This document shows, piece by piece, positions 33,820 through 48,336 of a DNA stretch of 64,000 nt. The notes below the pieces were generated by a model, which worked only from the letters and a program-made list of their open reading frames with translations, made no database searches and had not been told where the DNA came from. Each line of letters begins with the position of its first letter. Position 1 is the stretch's first letter. This stretch comes from Nocardia vaccinii NBRC 15922 (GTDB lineage Bacteria > Actinomycetota > Actinomycetes > Mycobacteriales > Mycobacteriaceae): NCBI RefSeq assembly GCF_001613305.1, contig NZ_BDCC01000009.1, positions 434,001-498,000 on the forward strand, given 5' to 3'. Position numbers and translations under genes: made by a program.

Positions 33820-35101
33820 TAGGACTCCTTCCGTACCCGGGCGGTCCTGGTCGAACGCGCGTCCAACGCCATCTCGTCGAAGGTGTCGACATCGTGCCGC
33901 AGCCGGACCGTGCCGGTGTGGTCGTCCACCTCGACGACATTGCGCAACAGTTTGGCGGTGCCGTCGTTTCCGGACTCGGCGGCCAGTTCCACCGCTCGCT
34001 GCAACTTGGCCGTCGCGGCATGCACATCGCCCTGTTTGCGGGCGGTGAGCCCCTCCTGCACCGCCTCGGCGAGTTCGGCCTGACCGGTGTAATGCGCGAC
34101 GCGGCGGCTGATCCGGGCCGACAACTCGCTGTCGGTGGTCCACACCGCCTTCACCAGCCCCTGGCCCACCACCTCGTTCCCGGCGACCACACTGATCCGG
34201 GCGGCCAGCTTCTCTCGGCCGGGCGCGCCCGGATCGAGACGGACCTGCACGTGATAGTCGCGCTCCTCGGCGCCCCACGAGCCCAGCGGATAGTCGCCGA
34301 TCTGCGCGGCGGTCTCGCGACGCCGACCGGAAATATCCTCGATGGTGGGCGCGACCTGCTTGACGAATCGAACCGCGGCGCCCACGGGCGTCCAGACCCG
34401 CAGGGTCAGTTCGGGAATCGTGCGGCCCATCGACGCGCGGGTGAGCGCCTGGAAGTCGGCGGTCAGCTCCGAACCCCGTTTCACCACGTCGACCGAGCCG
34501 AGCAGCCCGGAGGCGACGGTACGCAGTTCCGCCACCACATAATTGGTGCCCACGCCGCGGCAGTCACAGGTGAACAGCCCCGCCGACTGCCGGATCTCAT
34601 CGAGCAGATGGGCGGGTTCCTCGTGCTCGTTCTTGCCGTCGGTGAGCAGGATGGCATGGGCCATCGCGCCGGGATACTGCCCGGCGACCTGGCGCGCCAC
34701 CCCCAGCCACATCCCCATCGCGGTACCGCCGTAGGGGCGCAACGTGTCCAGGGCATGCCGTGCGGCGGTGCGTGATTCGGGATCGGCGCGCCGCAGCGGG
34801 CCGTGCGCGGGGAAGACCACCTCGCCCAGGTGGGTGCCCTTCACGATGGCGAAAAGGGTGCCGTCGGGCATCTCGTCCAGCGCCGCGAGGGTGGCCGCGC
34901 GGGCCCCGGCGAACCGGTCACCGGCCGCCATCGATCCGGAACAGTCGATGATGATGATCTCCACGCGCTCGCGTGCCGGTGCGGCCACCGCGAACTGCGC
35001 GCCCGCCTCCACCGTGACGACCGCGTCCACGGTGTCCGCGCCCTCGGCCAGATATTGATTCTGGTCGACGACGACCGAAATACCCCCCACCGCAGGTGAA
35101 C

Positions 35102-35105
<4 letters not shown>
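33819..35105 (-). CDS. VWA-domain protein
   Basis: A 428-residue protein. VWA domain from about residue 45 with the MIDAS set: DCSGSMAAG (DxSxS), the Thr in GGTAMG and the Asp in LTDGKNEHE. The second half (from about residue 230) is a beta-rich domain and a C-terminal helical segment (AELAEAVQEGLTARKQGDVHAATAKLQRAV) that looks TPR-like. No signal peptide. Start ATG overlaps the PP2C stop (ATGA). In the operon it likely scaffolds protein-protein contacts between kinase, phosphatase and FHA protein. Confidence 0.88.
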
Positions 35106-39859
<4,754 letters not shown>

Positions 39860-39863
<4 letters not shown>

Positions 39864-40828
39864 CCGCTGTAATGCGGGGCCGGGGGTCCGGTCGAGGGGC
39901 CGAGCGGACTCAGGCTGGCGTTGTACAGCCGCTGCCAGGTGCCGTCGGCGCGAATGCGATCCAGGACACCGTTGACGAACCGGACCATATCGTCCTGGCC
40001 GTGCGGCAAGCCGACCGCGTAATTCTCGTATCCGAGCGGACCGCCGACCACCTGGAGATTGGCGTCCTGTGCGGCCAGGCCGGCCAGAATCGGCTCGTCG
40101 GTGCTGACCGCGTCCACCTGCCCCTGCTGCAGCGCGACCAGGCAGTCGGTCCAGTTCGTCACGCCCAGCACCGTCGGCGGGTGCGGCAGATTCAGGGCGA
40201 ACAGCCGATCGGCCGAATCCGCGCCCACCGTGACGCACACCCGCTTGCCGTCCAGATCGGCCGCGGATCGGATACCGGAAGTCTTGGTCGCCAGGATGCG
40301 TTGCGCGGCAGTGAAATACGTACTCGAGAAGGCCACCTCACGACGACGATCACAGGTTACCGAGAAGGTGCGCACCACCATGTCCACCCGGTGGTCCGTC
40401 AGCACCGGCACCCGCTCGGCGGTGGAGACCGAGCGCAGTTCGATCCGGCTCGGGTCGCCGAACAGGTCGCGGGCGATCTCCCGCGCCAGATCGATGTCGA
40501 AACCCTCCAGCTGTCCGGTGGACGGATCGCGGAACCCGAACAGATAGGTGTTCTGGTCCACACCGACCGTCAGGCGTCCCTTCGCCCTGAGCCGCGCCAT
40601 CGTCGAATCCGCCGCGAACCCACCGGAACTCGGCGTCAGGCTGGTGGTGGCGTCGCCGCACTGGGCGGCGGGCGTCGCACTGGGCGTGATCGTCCGGGAA
40701 TCGGGCGGCAGCGGCCGAACCGGCGGGACCGGCGTGGACACCGGCACGGCCGCATCGGCCCCGCAGCCCGCCAGCAGCGCGGTCGTCGCCAGGACGACCA
40801 GCGCTCGCAACAATCGGGTGCGCCTCAC
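39860..40828 (-). CDS. GlnH-like amino-acid-binding lipoprotein
   Basis: A 322-residue periplasmic binding protein type 2. Lipoprotein signal with lipobox LLAGC (Cys at residue 22), a Pro-rich linker, then SBP_bac_3 domain: RLTVGVDQNTYLFGFRDPSTGQLEGFDIDLAREIA, with VVRTFSVTCDRRREVAFS and VTVGADSADRL. This family binds Glu/Asp/Gln, and in mycobacteria GlnH is the sensor that feeds PknG through GlnX. No ABC permease or ATPase accompanies it, supporting a sensor role. Start GTG overlaps the GlnX-like stop (GTGA). Confidence 0.87.
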
Positions 40829-42096
40829 TGGAACTCCTTCAGCCGCGGCCAGAGTCCGATGACCGCGGCACCGGCCGCGAACACCAGTAACACCAGTGTG
40901 CCCGCGGCGCCGCCGATCCAGCTGTCACCAGCCGAGGCGATCTGCTCGCGCACCTGAACCCGGGTCTGCGCGAGGTCGCCGCGCACCGAACCATCCAGGG
41001 CGGTGAAGGTCTCGGAGGAGTCGGCCGGCGCGGTGCCGATCGCCTGTTCCACCGCGGCGGGATAGTTCGCGGCGTCGTAGTACCCGACCTGTGCGCGATG
41101 GCCCGCCAGCCACTGCGAGAACTGCCGCAGCACCGGCGAATCGGACGGAACCACTCCGGACAGGCGATCGCGCAGCTGACCGGTCTTGGCCGAGAAATCG
41201 GCCTCGGTGCCGGTGGTGTCGCCGCGGGTGATCAATTCGAGCATTTCGTCGGTGCGGGCCTGCTGTCCCAGAATGCGCGCCTGCGCGAGATTCTCCGAAC
41301 GCGTGGTCGGCCCGCCCGCGCCGGTATCGATCGCACCGGCCGAGGTGATCGTCGCGACCACGATCCACACCAGCGCCACCAGCGCCGCGCCCGCGGCGGC
41401 GACGATGCCGAGATTGAACAGCCGGTTCGTGCGCCGCAACAGAATTCGCGACGCCACGCCCGCACCCGCGAGCACCACCAGCAGCAGTACGGTCGCAAGC
41501 CACGGCGGCCCGGTGATCGCGCGCTGATCCGCGCGCAGGGCGGCCGCACGTTCGGTGGCGAGCTGAGCTGCGCTGGGCAGCAACGACTTCTGCATCAGCC
41601 CCGAGGCTTCGCGCAGATAGGCCGAGCCCACCGGGAAGCCCTGCCGGTTGTTGGCCCGCGCCGACTCGACGAGTCCGGTGTAGGCCGGCAGATCCGCCGA
41701 GATGTTGGCGACGATACGGCGGCTCTGCGGATCGTTCGCCCCGGCCGTCGCGGTGGCCAGTGCGGCTGCCGCGTCGGCAAGCGCCTGTTGATACTCCGAC
41801 CTGATCTGCTGCGGTTCGATACCGCCGGACAGGAATGCGGTGGCAGCACTCGCATCGGCCTGGGACAGCGCGACGTACAGGCTCTGCGCCGCGTTGTTCA
41901 GCGGCTCCGAACGAGTCAGGGCGTTGTCGCGGCGAGCGGTCTTGTCGCTCAACTCGTTCGCGCAGACCAGACCCGATATCAAGCACAGCACGACGGCGGC
42001 GGTTGCGACCGCGGCGATCACCCCCGGCGTGGTAGCGGCCAGACGCCGCAACCAGTCCGCGCCTTGACGGACGGTCGCCGGTAGACGAAGTCTCAA
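40825..42096 (-). CDS. GlnX-like four-TM sensor protein
   Basis: A 423-residue membrane protein: TM1 near residues 20-42 (VIAAVATAAVVLCLISGLVC), a long extracytoplasmic helical region (about 150 residues), TM2 and TM3 (ATVLLLVVLAGAGVASRILL; GIVAAAGAALVALVWIVV), a second extracytoplasmic region, and TM4 at the C-terminus. This is the layout of GlnX (Rv0412c), the partner of GlnH and PknG. TTG 42096 is chosen because AGGAGGGGGAGGGAG precedes it; the open frame continues to GTG 42213. First gene of the operon; its promoter lies in the gap shared with the divergent P450. Confidence 0.82.
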   Translation of the reverse strand: MRLRLPATVRQGADWLRRLAATTPGVIAAVATAAVVLCLISGLVCANELSDKTARRDNALTRSEPLNNAAQSLYVALSQADASAATAFLSGGIEPQQIRSEYQQALADAAAALATATAGANDPQSRRIVANISADLPAYTGLVESARANNRQGFPVGSAYLREASGLMQKSLLPSAAQLATERAAALRADQRAITGPPWLATVLLLVVLAGAGVASRILLRRTNRLFNLGIVAAAGAALVALVWIVVATITSAGAIDTGAGGPTTRSENLAQARILGQQARTDEMLELITRGDTTGTEADFSAKTGQLRDRLSGVVPSDSPVLRQFSQWLAGHRAQVGYYDAANYPAAVEQAIGTAPADSSETFTALDGSVRGDLAQTRVQVREQIASAGDSWIGGAAGTLVLLVFAAGAAVIGLWPRLKEFQ

Positions 42097-42241
42097 CTCC
42101 CTCCCCCTCCTGCTGGCCGTTCGGGACTCCGGCGGGCCGGGGTCTCGAACGCGATCGTACGGGAGCGAATATGAGTTCGCCGACCGAATAACAGCGATAT
42201 CGCCTATAGACACTTTTCCTGATCTGACTTACCGTTGAGAC

Positions 42242-43477
42242 ATGAGCGATACTTTGTCTCGCGAGCCACGCTTCGAACTCCGGTCCGGGGACAGCTGGCG
42301 CGATCCGTGGGGGATGTATGCCGCGCTGCGCGAGCAGGATCCGGTGCATCACGTCGTACCCGAGGGGCGCGAGGACGAGGACTACTACGTGCTGTCCCGG
42401 TATCGCGACGTCTACGAGGCCGTGCGCGATCCCGAAACCTTCTCCTCCGCACAGGGTTTGACGGTCGACTACACCGATCTGAGCGCGATCGGACTGGGCG
42501 GGAACCGGCCGTTCGTGTTCACCGATCCGCCGGATCACACCATCTTCCGGCGTCGGGTGGCGAAGGGGTTCACCCCACGGCAGGTGCAGGAAATCAGCCC
42601 GGCGGTAAGAGAATTCGCCATCGAACGGATCGAGCGGCTGCGCGCGGCGGGCGGCGGCGACATCACGGCGGAGCTGTTCAAACCGCTACCGACCATGGTC
42701 GTCGCGCACTATCTCGGTGTGCCCGAGGCGGATCGGGCCGCCTTCGACGGCTGGAGCGAGGCGATCGTCGCGGCGTCGGCCACCGGTACCGGCGGCGTCA
42801 TGCAGGCACAGGCCGCGGTCACCGAGCTCATGCAGTACTTCACCGGACTGATCGAGAAGCGCCGTGCCGCACCGGGTGCGGACACCATCTCCCATCTGGT
42901 GGCCTCCGGGCTGGGTGCGGACGGTGATGTCGGGGAGATCCTGCAGATCCTCGGCTTCGCCTTCACCATGATCACCGGCGGCAACGACACCACCACCGGA
43001 AATCTCGGCGGCGCGGTGCAATTGCTGACCCAGTATCCCGCGCAGCGGCGGCGGCTGATCGAGGATCCGGATCTGATTCCCGGGTCGGTGGACGAATTCC
43101 TGCGGCTCACCTCACCGGTACAAGGCCTGGCGCGCACCGCGACTCGCGATGTGGAACTCGACGGCGGCACCATTCCCGCGGGCCGTCGCGTACTGCTGCT
43201 GTACGCCTCGGCCAATCGCGACGAGCGCGAATTCGGGCCCGACGCAGCCGAACTCGACATCACCCGGGCCCCGCGGAACATCATGACCTTCGGCAACGGT
43301 AACCACCACTGCCTCGGTGCGGCCGCGGCGCGGATGCAGGCGACCATCGCATTGCAGGAGTTGCTCGCCCGCTGTCCGGAGTTCACCATCGACATCGATG
43401 ACGTGCGGTACACCGACGGCAGTTATGTGCGCTGGCCGGTCAGCGTGCCATTCGGTGTCGGCGGCCCGGCTTCCTGA
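42242..43477 (+). CDS. Cytochrome P450
   Basis: A 411-residue bacterial class I P450. The heme-binding loop FGNGNHHCLGAAAAR holds the cysteine ligand; the I-helix has ITGGNDTTTG, where Asn replaces the usual Glu/Asp of the (A/G)GxD/E-T-T motif but D-T-T is kept; EFLR is the ExxR. No signal or fused reductase, so it needs a ferredoxin and reductase supplied elsewhere. ATG 42242 has a weak ribosome binding site. Divergent from the signalling operon and followed by a TetR gene. Substrate unknown. Confidence 0.95.
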   Translation: MSDTLSREPRFELRSGDSWRDPWGMYAALREQDPVHHVVPEGREDEDYYVLSRYRDVYEAVRDPETFSSAQGLTVDYTDLSAIGLGGNRPFVFTDPPDHTIFRRRVAKGFTPRQVQEISPAVREFAIERIERLRAAGGGDITAELFKPLPTMVVAHYLGVPEADRAAFDGWSEAIVAASATGTGGVMQAQAAVTELMQYFTGLIEKRRAAPGADTISHLVASGLGADGDVGEILQILGFAFTMITGGNDTTTGNLGGAVQLLTQYPAQRRRLIEDPDLIPGSVDEFLRLTSPVQGLARTATRDVELDGGTIPAGRRVLLLYASANRDEREFGPDAAELDITRAPRNIMTFGNGNHHCLGAAAARMQATIALQELLARCPEFTIDIDDVRYTDGSYVRWPVSVPFGVGGPAS

Positions 43478-43569
43478 GCGAATCGGCACGAGGCCGGTGA
43501 GGTGGAGTCGGTGCATCCTCGACACAGCGTTCGCGGCGAATGCCGGAGACGAGCGGGGACGGGAGAGTT

Positions 43570-44130
43570 GTGAGTGATTGGCTGGGCGAGGCGCGTTCGT
43601 TGAGCGCCGCCGAACGGATCCTGGACGCCGCGGCCCGGTTGTTCGCCGAGCGCGGGGTGGCAGCCACGCAGATGGGCGATATCGCCAAGGCCGCGGGTTG
43701 TTCCCGGGCCACGCTGTACCGCTATTTCGACAGCCGGCAGGCGGTGCAGCTGGCCTTCGTACATCGTGCGGCCCGGCACGTCGGGGCGCGGGTCGCCGAG
43801 GAGATCGCCGGAATCACCGATCCGGGCGAGCGCGCGGTCGCGGGCGTACTGGCCAGTCTGCGGGCGGTGCGCGCCGATCCGCTGCTGATCGCCTGGTTCC
43901 GTCCGGGGGACGCGGGGCTGGCCATCGAAATCGCACAGACTTCGCAGGTCATCGAGGCCATTGCCGGTTCGGTGACCGGCGATGCGCCGGACCCGGAAGC
44001 GACGCTGCTCGCCCGCTGGCTGACTCGCACGATCGTCTCGCTGCTGACCGTCCCGGGCCGGGACGAGGCCGAGGAGTCGCAGATGCTGCACCGCTTCATC
44101 GCCCCGCTGTTCACCTCCGCGCACCGCTGA
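43570..44130 (+). CDS. TetR family regulator
   Basis: A 186-residue regulator: HTH in RILDAAARLFAERGVAATQ, then AAGCSRATLYRYFDSRQAV, followed by a short ligand-binding domain. GTG 43570 is chosen for GGGAGAGTT immediately upstream; ATG 43540 in frame adds ten residues. Lies 92 bases after the P450 and 137 before an acyl-CoA dehydrogenase on the same strand, so it may control one of them. Confidence 0.85.
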   Translation: MSDWLGEARSLSAAERILDAAARLFAERGVAATQMGDIAKAAGCSRATLYRYFDSRQAVQLAFVHRAARHVGARVAEEIAGITDPGERAVAGVLASLRAVRADPLLIAWFRPGDAGLAIEIAQTSQVIEAIAGSVTGDAPDPEATLLARWLTRTIVSLLTVPGRDEAEESQMLHRFIAPLFTSAHR

Positions 44131-44267
44131 TTCGCCGGACGTCCCGGCGCACCCCGAACGCGGATCCACACCCCGAGCAAGCCCTGTACGGGGTGCGTCT
44201 TCATACACCGGGTGCGGGTATCCGGGAAGGGTTGCGCGCGGGCTCGCGGATCGCAAGGGTGGAGTCC

Positions 44268-46061
44268 ATGAATTCGCTCATCATGTCTGCGCGGGACCTC
44301 GAGTTCCTGCTGTACGAGTGGCTGGACACCGCGCGGCTGAACGAGCGCGAGTACTACCGGGAACACTCCCGGGAGACCTTCGATCAGGTCCTCGAACTGG
44401 CGCAGGAGCTGGCGACCAGATACTTCGCCCCGCACAACCGCGCGAGCGATCTGCACGAGCCCACCTTCGACGGGGAGAAGGTGCACGTCCTCCCCGAGGT
44501 CGAGCGGGCGTTGAAGGCGTTCGCCGAGGCGGGCATGATCGGCGCGGCAATGAGTGAGCGGGTCGGCGGTATGCAGTTGCCGCACACCGTGTTCACCGCG
44601 TGTATGTCCTGGTTCTACGCAGCGAACGTCGCCACGACCAGCTATCCGATGCTCACCATGGGCAATGCGAACCTGCTCGCCGCGCATGCCTCGCCCGAGC
44701 AGATCGAGCAGTTCGTCACGCCGATGATCGAGGGCCGGTATTTCGGCACCATGGCATTGTCCGAACCACAGGCCGGATCCAATCTGGCCGATATCACCAC
44801 CCGCGCCGAACCCCAGGAGGACGGCACGTACCGGCTGTTCGGCCGCAAGATGTGGATTTCGGGCGGCGATCACGATCTGTCGGAGAACATCGTCCACCTG
44901 GTGCTGGCCAGAATTCCGGGCGGCCCCGCGGGCACCCGCGGCATCTCCCTGTTCATCGTGCCCAAATTCCTTCCGGCAGAGGATGGTTCGGACACCCTGC
45001 GCAACGACGTGGTACTGGCCGGGATCAATCACAAGATGGGCTGGCGCGGCACGGTCAACACCGCGCCGGTCTTCGGCGATGGCGCGTTCACCCCGGGCGG
45101 GCGGGCCGGCGCGGTGGGCTATCTCGTCGGTGAGCCGCATCGCGGCCTGGCCTATATGTTCCACATGATGAACGAGGCCCGGCTCGGCGTCGGACTCGCG
45201 GCGACCGCCCTGGGATACACCGGATACCTCAAGGCGCTGGATTACGCCCGCAATCGCCCGCAGGGCCGCCCGACCGGCGCAAAGGACGGCCCACAGGCGC
45301 CGATCGTGGACCATCCCGATGTGCGCCGCATGCTGCTGGCCCAGAAGTCCTATGCCGAGGGCGCCCTGGCGCTGCAACTGTTCTGCGCCACCCTGATCGA
45401 CGATCTACGAAGTGCCACAACCGATTCCGAGCGCAATCGGGCGGAGTCGCTGCTGCGCGTGCTCACCCCGATCGCCAAGAGCTGGCCCAGCCAGTGGTGC
45501 CTGGCCGCCAACGATCTGGCGATCCAGGTGCACGGCGGCGCCGGGTATACCCGCGATTACGACGTCGAACAGCACTATCGGGACAACCGGCTCAATCCGA
45601 TTCACGAAGGCACACACGGTATTCAGAGCCTGGATCTGCTCGGGCGCGCGGTCACCGCCGACAACGGGGTCGCGTTGTCGTTGCTGCTGGACACCATCGG
45701 CGAAACCGTCGCCGCCGCCGGAGCCACCGGCGATGCCGAACTCGGCCATTTCGGCGACGATCTGGCCCTGGCCGCCCAGCGGATCGCGACCAGCACCGCA
45801 CTGCTGTGGAAGTCCGGTGATCCGCGGATCGCGCTGGCCAATTCGGCGGCCTACCTCGAGGCCTTCGGACATGTGGTGCTGGCCTGGATCTGGCTGGAAC
45901 AGGCCATCGCCGCGCACGGACATTCCGGCGTGTTCTACGACGGTAAACGCGTCGCGGCACGCTATTTCTATCGTTGGGAACTTCCGCGCACCACACCGCT
46001 GTTCGATCTGCTCGACTCGCTCGACCGCACCACCCTGGACCTGGACCCGGCGGCGCTGTAG
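44268..46061 (+). CDS. Acyl-CoA dehydrogenase, long form
   Basis: A 597-residue FAD enzyme of the FadE5-like long class. FAD/substrate motifs are seen in MALSEPQAGSNLADITTRAEP, FGRKMWISGGDHDLSENIVHL and NEARLGVGLAATALGYTGYLKAL, with the catalytic Glu in NPIHEGTHGIQSLDLLGRA. The extra C-terminal domain (from about residue 470) distinguishes it from 380-residue forms. It would oxidise acyl-CoA to 2-enoyl-CoA. ATG 44268 has AAGGGTGGAG upstream; ATG 44283 lies five codons in. Confidence 0.93.
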   Translation: MNSLIMSARDLEFLLYEWLDTARLNEREYYREHSRETFDQVLELAQELATRYFAPHNRASDLHEPTFDGEKVHVLPEVERALKAFAEAGMIGAAMSERVGGMQLPHTVFTACMSWFYAANVATTSYPMLTMGNANLLAAHASPEQIEQFVTPMIEGRYFGTMALSEPQAGSNLADITTRAEPQEDGTYRLFGRKMWISGGDHDLSENIVHLVLARIPGGPAGTRGISLFIVPKFLPAEDGSDTLRNDVVLAGINHKMGWRGTVNTAPVFGDGAFTPGGRAGAVGYLVGEPHRGLAYMFHMMNEARLGVGLAATALGYTGYLKALDYARNRPQGRPTGAKDGPQAPIVDHPDVRRMLLAQKSYAEGALALQLFCATLIDDLRSATTDSERNRAESLLRVLTPIAKSWPSQWCLAANDLAIQVHGGAGYTRDYDVEQHYRDNRLNPIHEGTHGIQSLDLLGRAVTADNGVALSLLLDTIGETVAAAGATGDAELGHFGDDLALAAQRIATSTALLWKSGDPRIALANSAAYLEAFGHVVLAWIWLEQAIAAHGHSGVFYDGKRVAARYFYRWELPRTTPLFDLLDSLDRTTLDLDPAAL

Positions 46062-46167
46062 TCGCGCCGAGCACGTCGAGCAGGATCAGGTCGCATTCGT
46101 CCAGACGGAGGCAACGACGCCGCACCGTACACACAAGGGCTACACCCACCCGGTATAGGCGGATCCG

Positions 46168-47523
46168 ATGGAACTCCTCAACCCGATCGACGCTCTGTTC
46201 CTCACAGCCGAATCACGTGAACATCCCATGCACGTGGGCAGTCTGCAGATCTTCGAGCGGCCCGCTGAGCAGGGCGAGGATTTCGTACGCTCGCTCTACG
46301 CGGAGCTGATGTCCGCCACGCCGGTGCACCCGCGCTTTCGCCGACGACAGCGGCGCATCCTCGGCAGCTTCTCCAGCGTGGTCTGGGCGCACGGCGAGAT
46401 CGATCTCGAATACCACCTGCGCCGCTCTGCACTGCCCCAGCCCGGCAGCACGGCCGAACTGCTCGACCTGGTCGAACATCTGCACGGAGCCCTGCTGGAC
46501 CGACACCGCCCGCTCTGGGAGGGGCGGATCATCGAGGGGATGGCGCAGGATCGGCTGGCCATCTACGTCAAGATGCACCACGCCCTCATCGATGGCGTCT
46601 CCGCGCAGCGGCTGTTGCAGCGCAGCCTGACCGACGATCCGTACGCCACCCGAGTCCGCGCGCCGTGGACGGTGAGCCGCACCGAGCCCGAACCCGGCCC
46701 TGATGTCCCGGAGAGCCTGTGGCAGCAGGTGCGGCACGCGTTACCGCGCTTGGCCACCGAGGTCGGTGGCGTGCGCAGTGCGGTGCGCGCGCTGGCCGAG
46801 GGCAAACTGGCGTTGCCGTTGTCCGCACCCCCGACGATGTTCAACGTCCCGATCGGCGGTGCGCGCAGTATCGCCGTCGGCTCCTGGCCGATGGAACGCA
46901 TCCACGCCGTGCGCCGGGCCACCGGCGCCACCGTCAACGATGTGGTCCTGACACTGTCCGCCACCGCTCTGCGCGAATACCTGTTGAAACGAAATGCCTT
47001 GCCGGACAAGCCTCTCACGGCCATGGTTCCGGTGAATCTGCGCCGTACCGACGATGCCGAACCCGAGGGCAATCTGGTCGCCGCGCTGCTGTGTGATCTC
47101 GGGACCGACATCGCGGATCCGGCACAGCGGCTGGCCGCGATCAGCACATCGATGCGCGAAGCCAAGCGCGTCTTCACCGAATTGCCGCGATTGCAGGCAC
47201 TGGCGCTGTCCGCACTACTGATGTCTCCGCTCGGGCTGACCTTCCTCCCCGGTTTCCAGGCCCTGCCCCGAGTCCCGTTCAACCTCGTCATCTCCAACGT
47301 GCCGGGCCCGCGCAAACCCGTCTATCTGCAGGGCGCCCGGCTCGAGCACAATTACCCGCTGTCCATCCCGTTCGACGGCCAGGCCATGAATATCACCGTC
47401 ACCAGCACCGCGGACAGTTTCGACGTGGGCATAGTGGGCTGCCGACGCTCGGTCCCCGAGCTCCCCGCCCTCGTCGACCACCTGGACACCGCCCTCGCCG
47501 AACTCGAACACGCGACGTGCTAG
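46168..47523 (+). CDS. Wax ester synthase/diacylglycerol acyltransferase
   Basis: A 451-residue WS/DGAT (Tgs-type) enzyme making triacylglycerol or wax esters from acyl-CoA. It has the HHxxxDG active-site motif (MHHALIDG, near residue 135), the N-terminal NPIDALFLTAES and the late PFNLVISNVPGPRKPVYLQGA common to the family. Storage-lipid formation fits mycolic-acid actinobacteria. Start ATG 46168 has a weak binding site; the first residues match relatives. Confidence 0.95.
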   Translation: MELLNPIDALFLTAESREHPMHVGSLQIFERPAEQGEDFVRSLYAELMSATPVHPRFRRRQRRILGSFSSVVWAHGEIDLEYHLRRSALPQPGSTAELLDLVEHLHGALLDRHRPLWEGRIIEGMAQDRLAIYVKMHHALIDGVSAQRLLQRSLTDDPYATRVRAPWTVSRTEPEPGPDVPESLWQQVRHALPRLATEVGGVRSAVRALAEGKLALPLSAPPTMFNVPIGGARSIAVGSWPMERIHAVRRATGATVNDVVLTLSATALREYLLKRNALPDKPLTAMVPVNLRRTDDAEPEGNLVAALLCDLGTDIADPAQRLAAISTSMREAKRVFTELPRLQALALSALLMSPLGLTFLPGFQALPRVPFNLVISNVPGPRKPVYLQGARLEHNYPLSIPFDGQAMNITVTSTADSFDVGIVGCRRSVPELPALVDHLDTALAELEHATC

Positions 47524-47558
47524 ACACTCGGCCACTAGGTTCTGTCTCGAAGTGAGCC

Positions 47559-47630
47559 ATGGGGCGGGCGGACCTGACCGATGCGCAAGGGGCGAGGCTG
47601 GAAGCGCTCGCAGCCTGTGGGCACGGGTTT
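47559..47630 (+). pseudogene. Start of an IS5-type transposase, decayed
   Basis: MGRADLTDAQGARLEALA resembles the conserved beginning of many IS5-family transposases (MGRxDLTDAxWxRLEPLLP). The similarity ends after about 22 residues, so only the start remains, inside the inverted repeats. Confidence 0.35.
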
Positions 47631-47736
47631 CACAATTCCATGCCGAGCTGTCGATCTGGTGGGGTGTCGTTCGTCGGAACTATGGATCCGGTCGAACAAC
47701 GCGGCTGGACCCCCAAGCACCCGAGGAGACCGACCG

Positions 47737-48072
47737 ATGAGCGCACCGACGCCGCCCAAGCCTGCGGCCCGATTCCTGGTCATGTACGAAACCCCCTCCG
47801 ACATCGAGGCCTTCGAACACCACTACTGGGATGTACATATCCCGCTCGCCAACAAGCTGCCGGGCCTGCGTCGCTACACCGTCAGCCGCGACGCGATGCC
47901 CGTAGTCGGCGAGCCGTACTACATCGTGGGAATGCTGGATTGGGATGACATGGCCACCCTCGTCGCGGCGTTCGAGTCAGAGCTCGGGCGGCAGTGCGCC
48001 GCCGATGTGCGGGAACACCTCAGCCGCTATGCGACTATCCGCAGCATGGTCCTCCAGCTCGACGAGGCATAG
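47737..48072 (+). CDS. EthD-family protein inside the IS-like repeats
   Basis: A 111-residue dimeric alpha/beta-barrel protein: ARFLVMYETPSDIEAFEHHYWDVHIPLANKLPGLRRYTVSR is the EthD signature (the YxxxHxPL segment), followed by YYIVGMLDWDD and a C-terminal helix. EthD proteins are linked to ether or aromatic oxidation operons with no firm biochemical role. ATG 47737 follows GAGGAGACC. Its enclosure by inverted repeats suggests it moves as cargo or that its neighbourhood was reshaped by IS activity. Confidence 0.8.
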   Translation: MSAPTPPKPAARFLVMYETPSDIEAFEHHYWDVHIPLANKLPGLRRYTVSRDAMPVVGEPYYIVGMLDWDDMATLVAAFESELGRQCAADVREHLSRYATIRSMVLQLDEA

Positions 48073-48336
48073 CCACGAGGCACTTCGAGACAGAACCCAG
48101 GCCCGGACCGGGCACCGCATCGAGCGAACATCCAGCGCCTCGATGCGATCGATATGCACCGGCCACGACAGCCCGGATCGGCGAGATGTGTCCGGTGACG
48201 AGCACTCACACCCGCCCGTCCGCCGAGTGCGGTGACCGTGCTCGTCTCCGCTGTGGTCGTCACCCGACTACACGCGTGCACACAGCCCGCGCAGGCACGA
48301 CGAGCAACACCGCGGGGGGCGCACAGGGGCCGTCGA

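Larger units (their letters stand above)
47538..48097. mobile_element. IS-like element bounded by perfect 17-bp inverted repeats
   Basis: GGTTCTGTCTCGAAGTG at 47538-47554 is repeated in exact inverted form at 48081-48097, defining a 560-bp unit. Its left interior starts with what looks like the N-terminus of an IS5-type transposase, but most of the unit encodes an EthD-family protein. No clean target-site duplication is visible (CTA on the left, CAG on the right). A non-autonomous element with cargo, or two decayed IS ends, would explain this. Confidence 0.7.
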
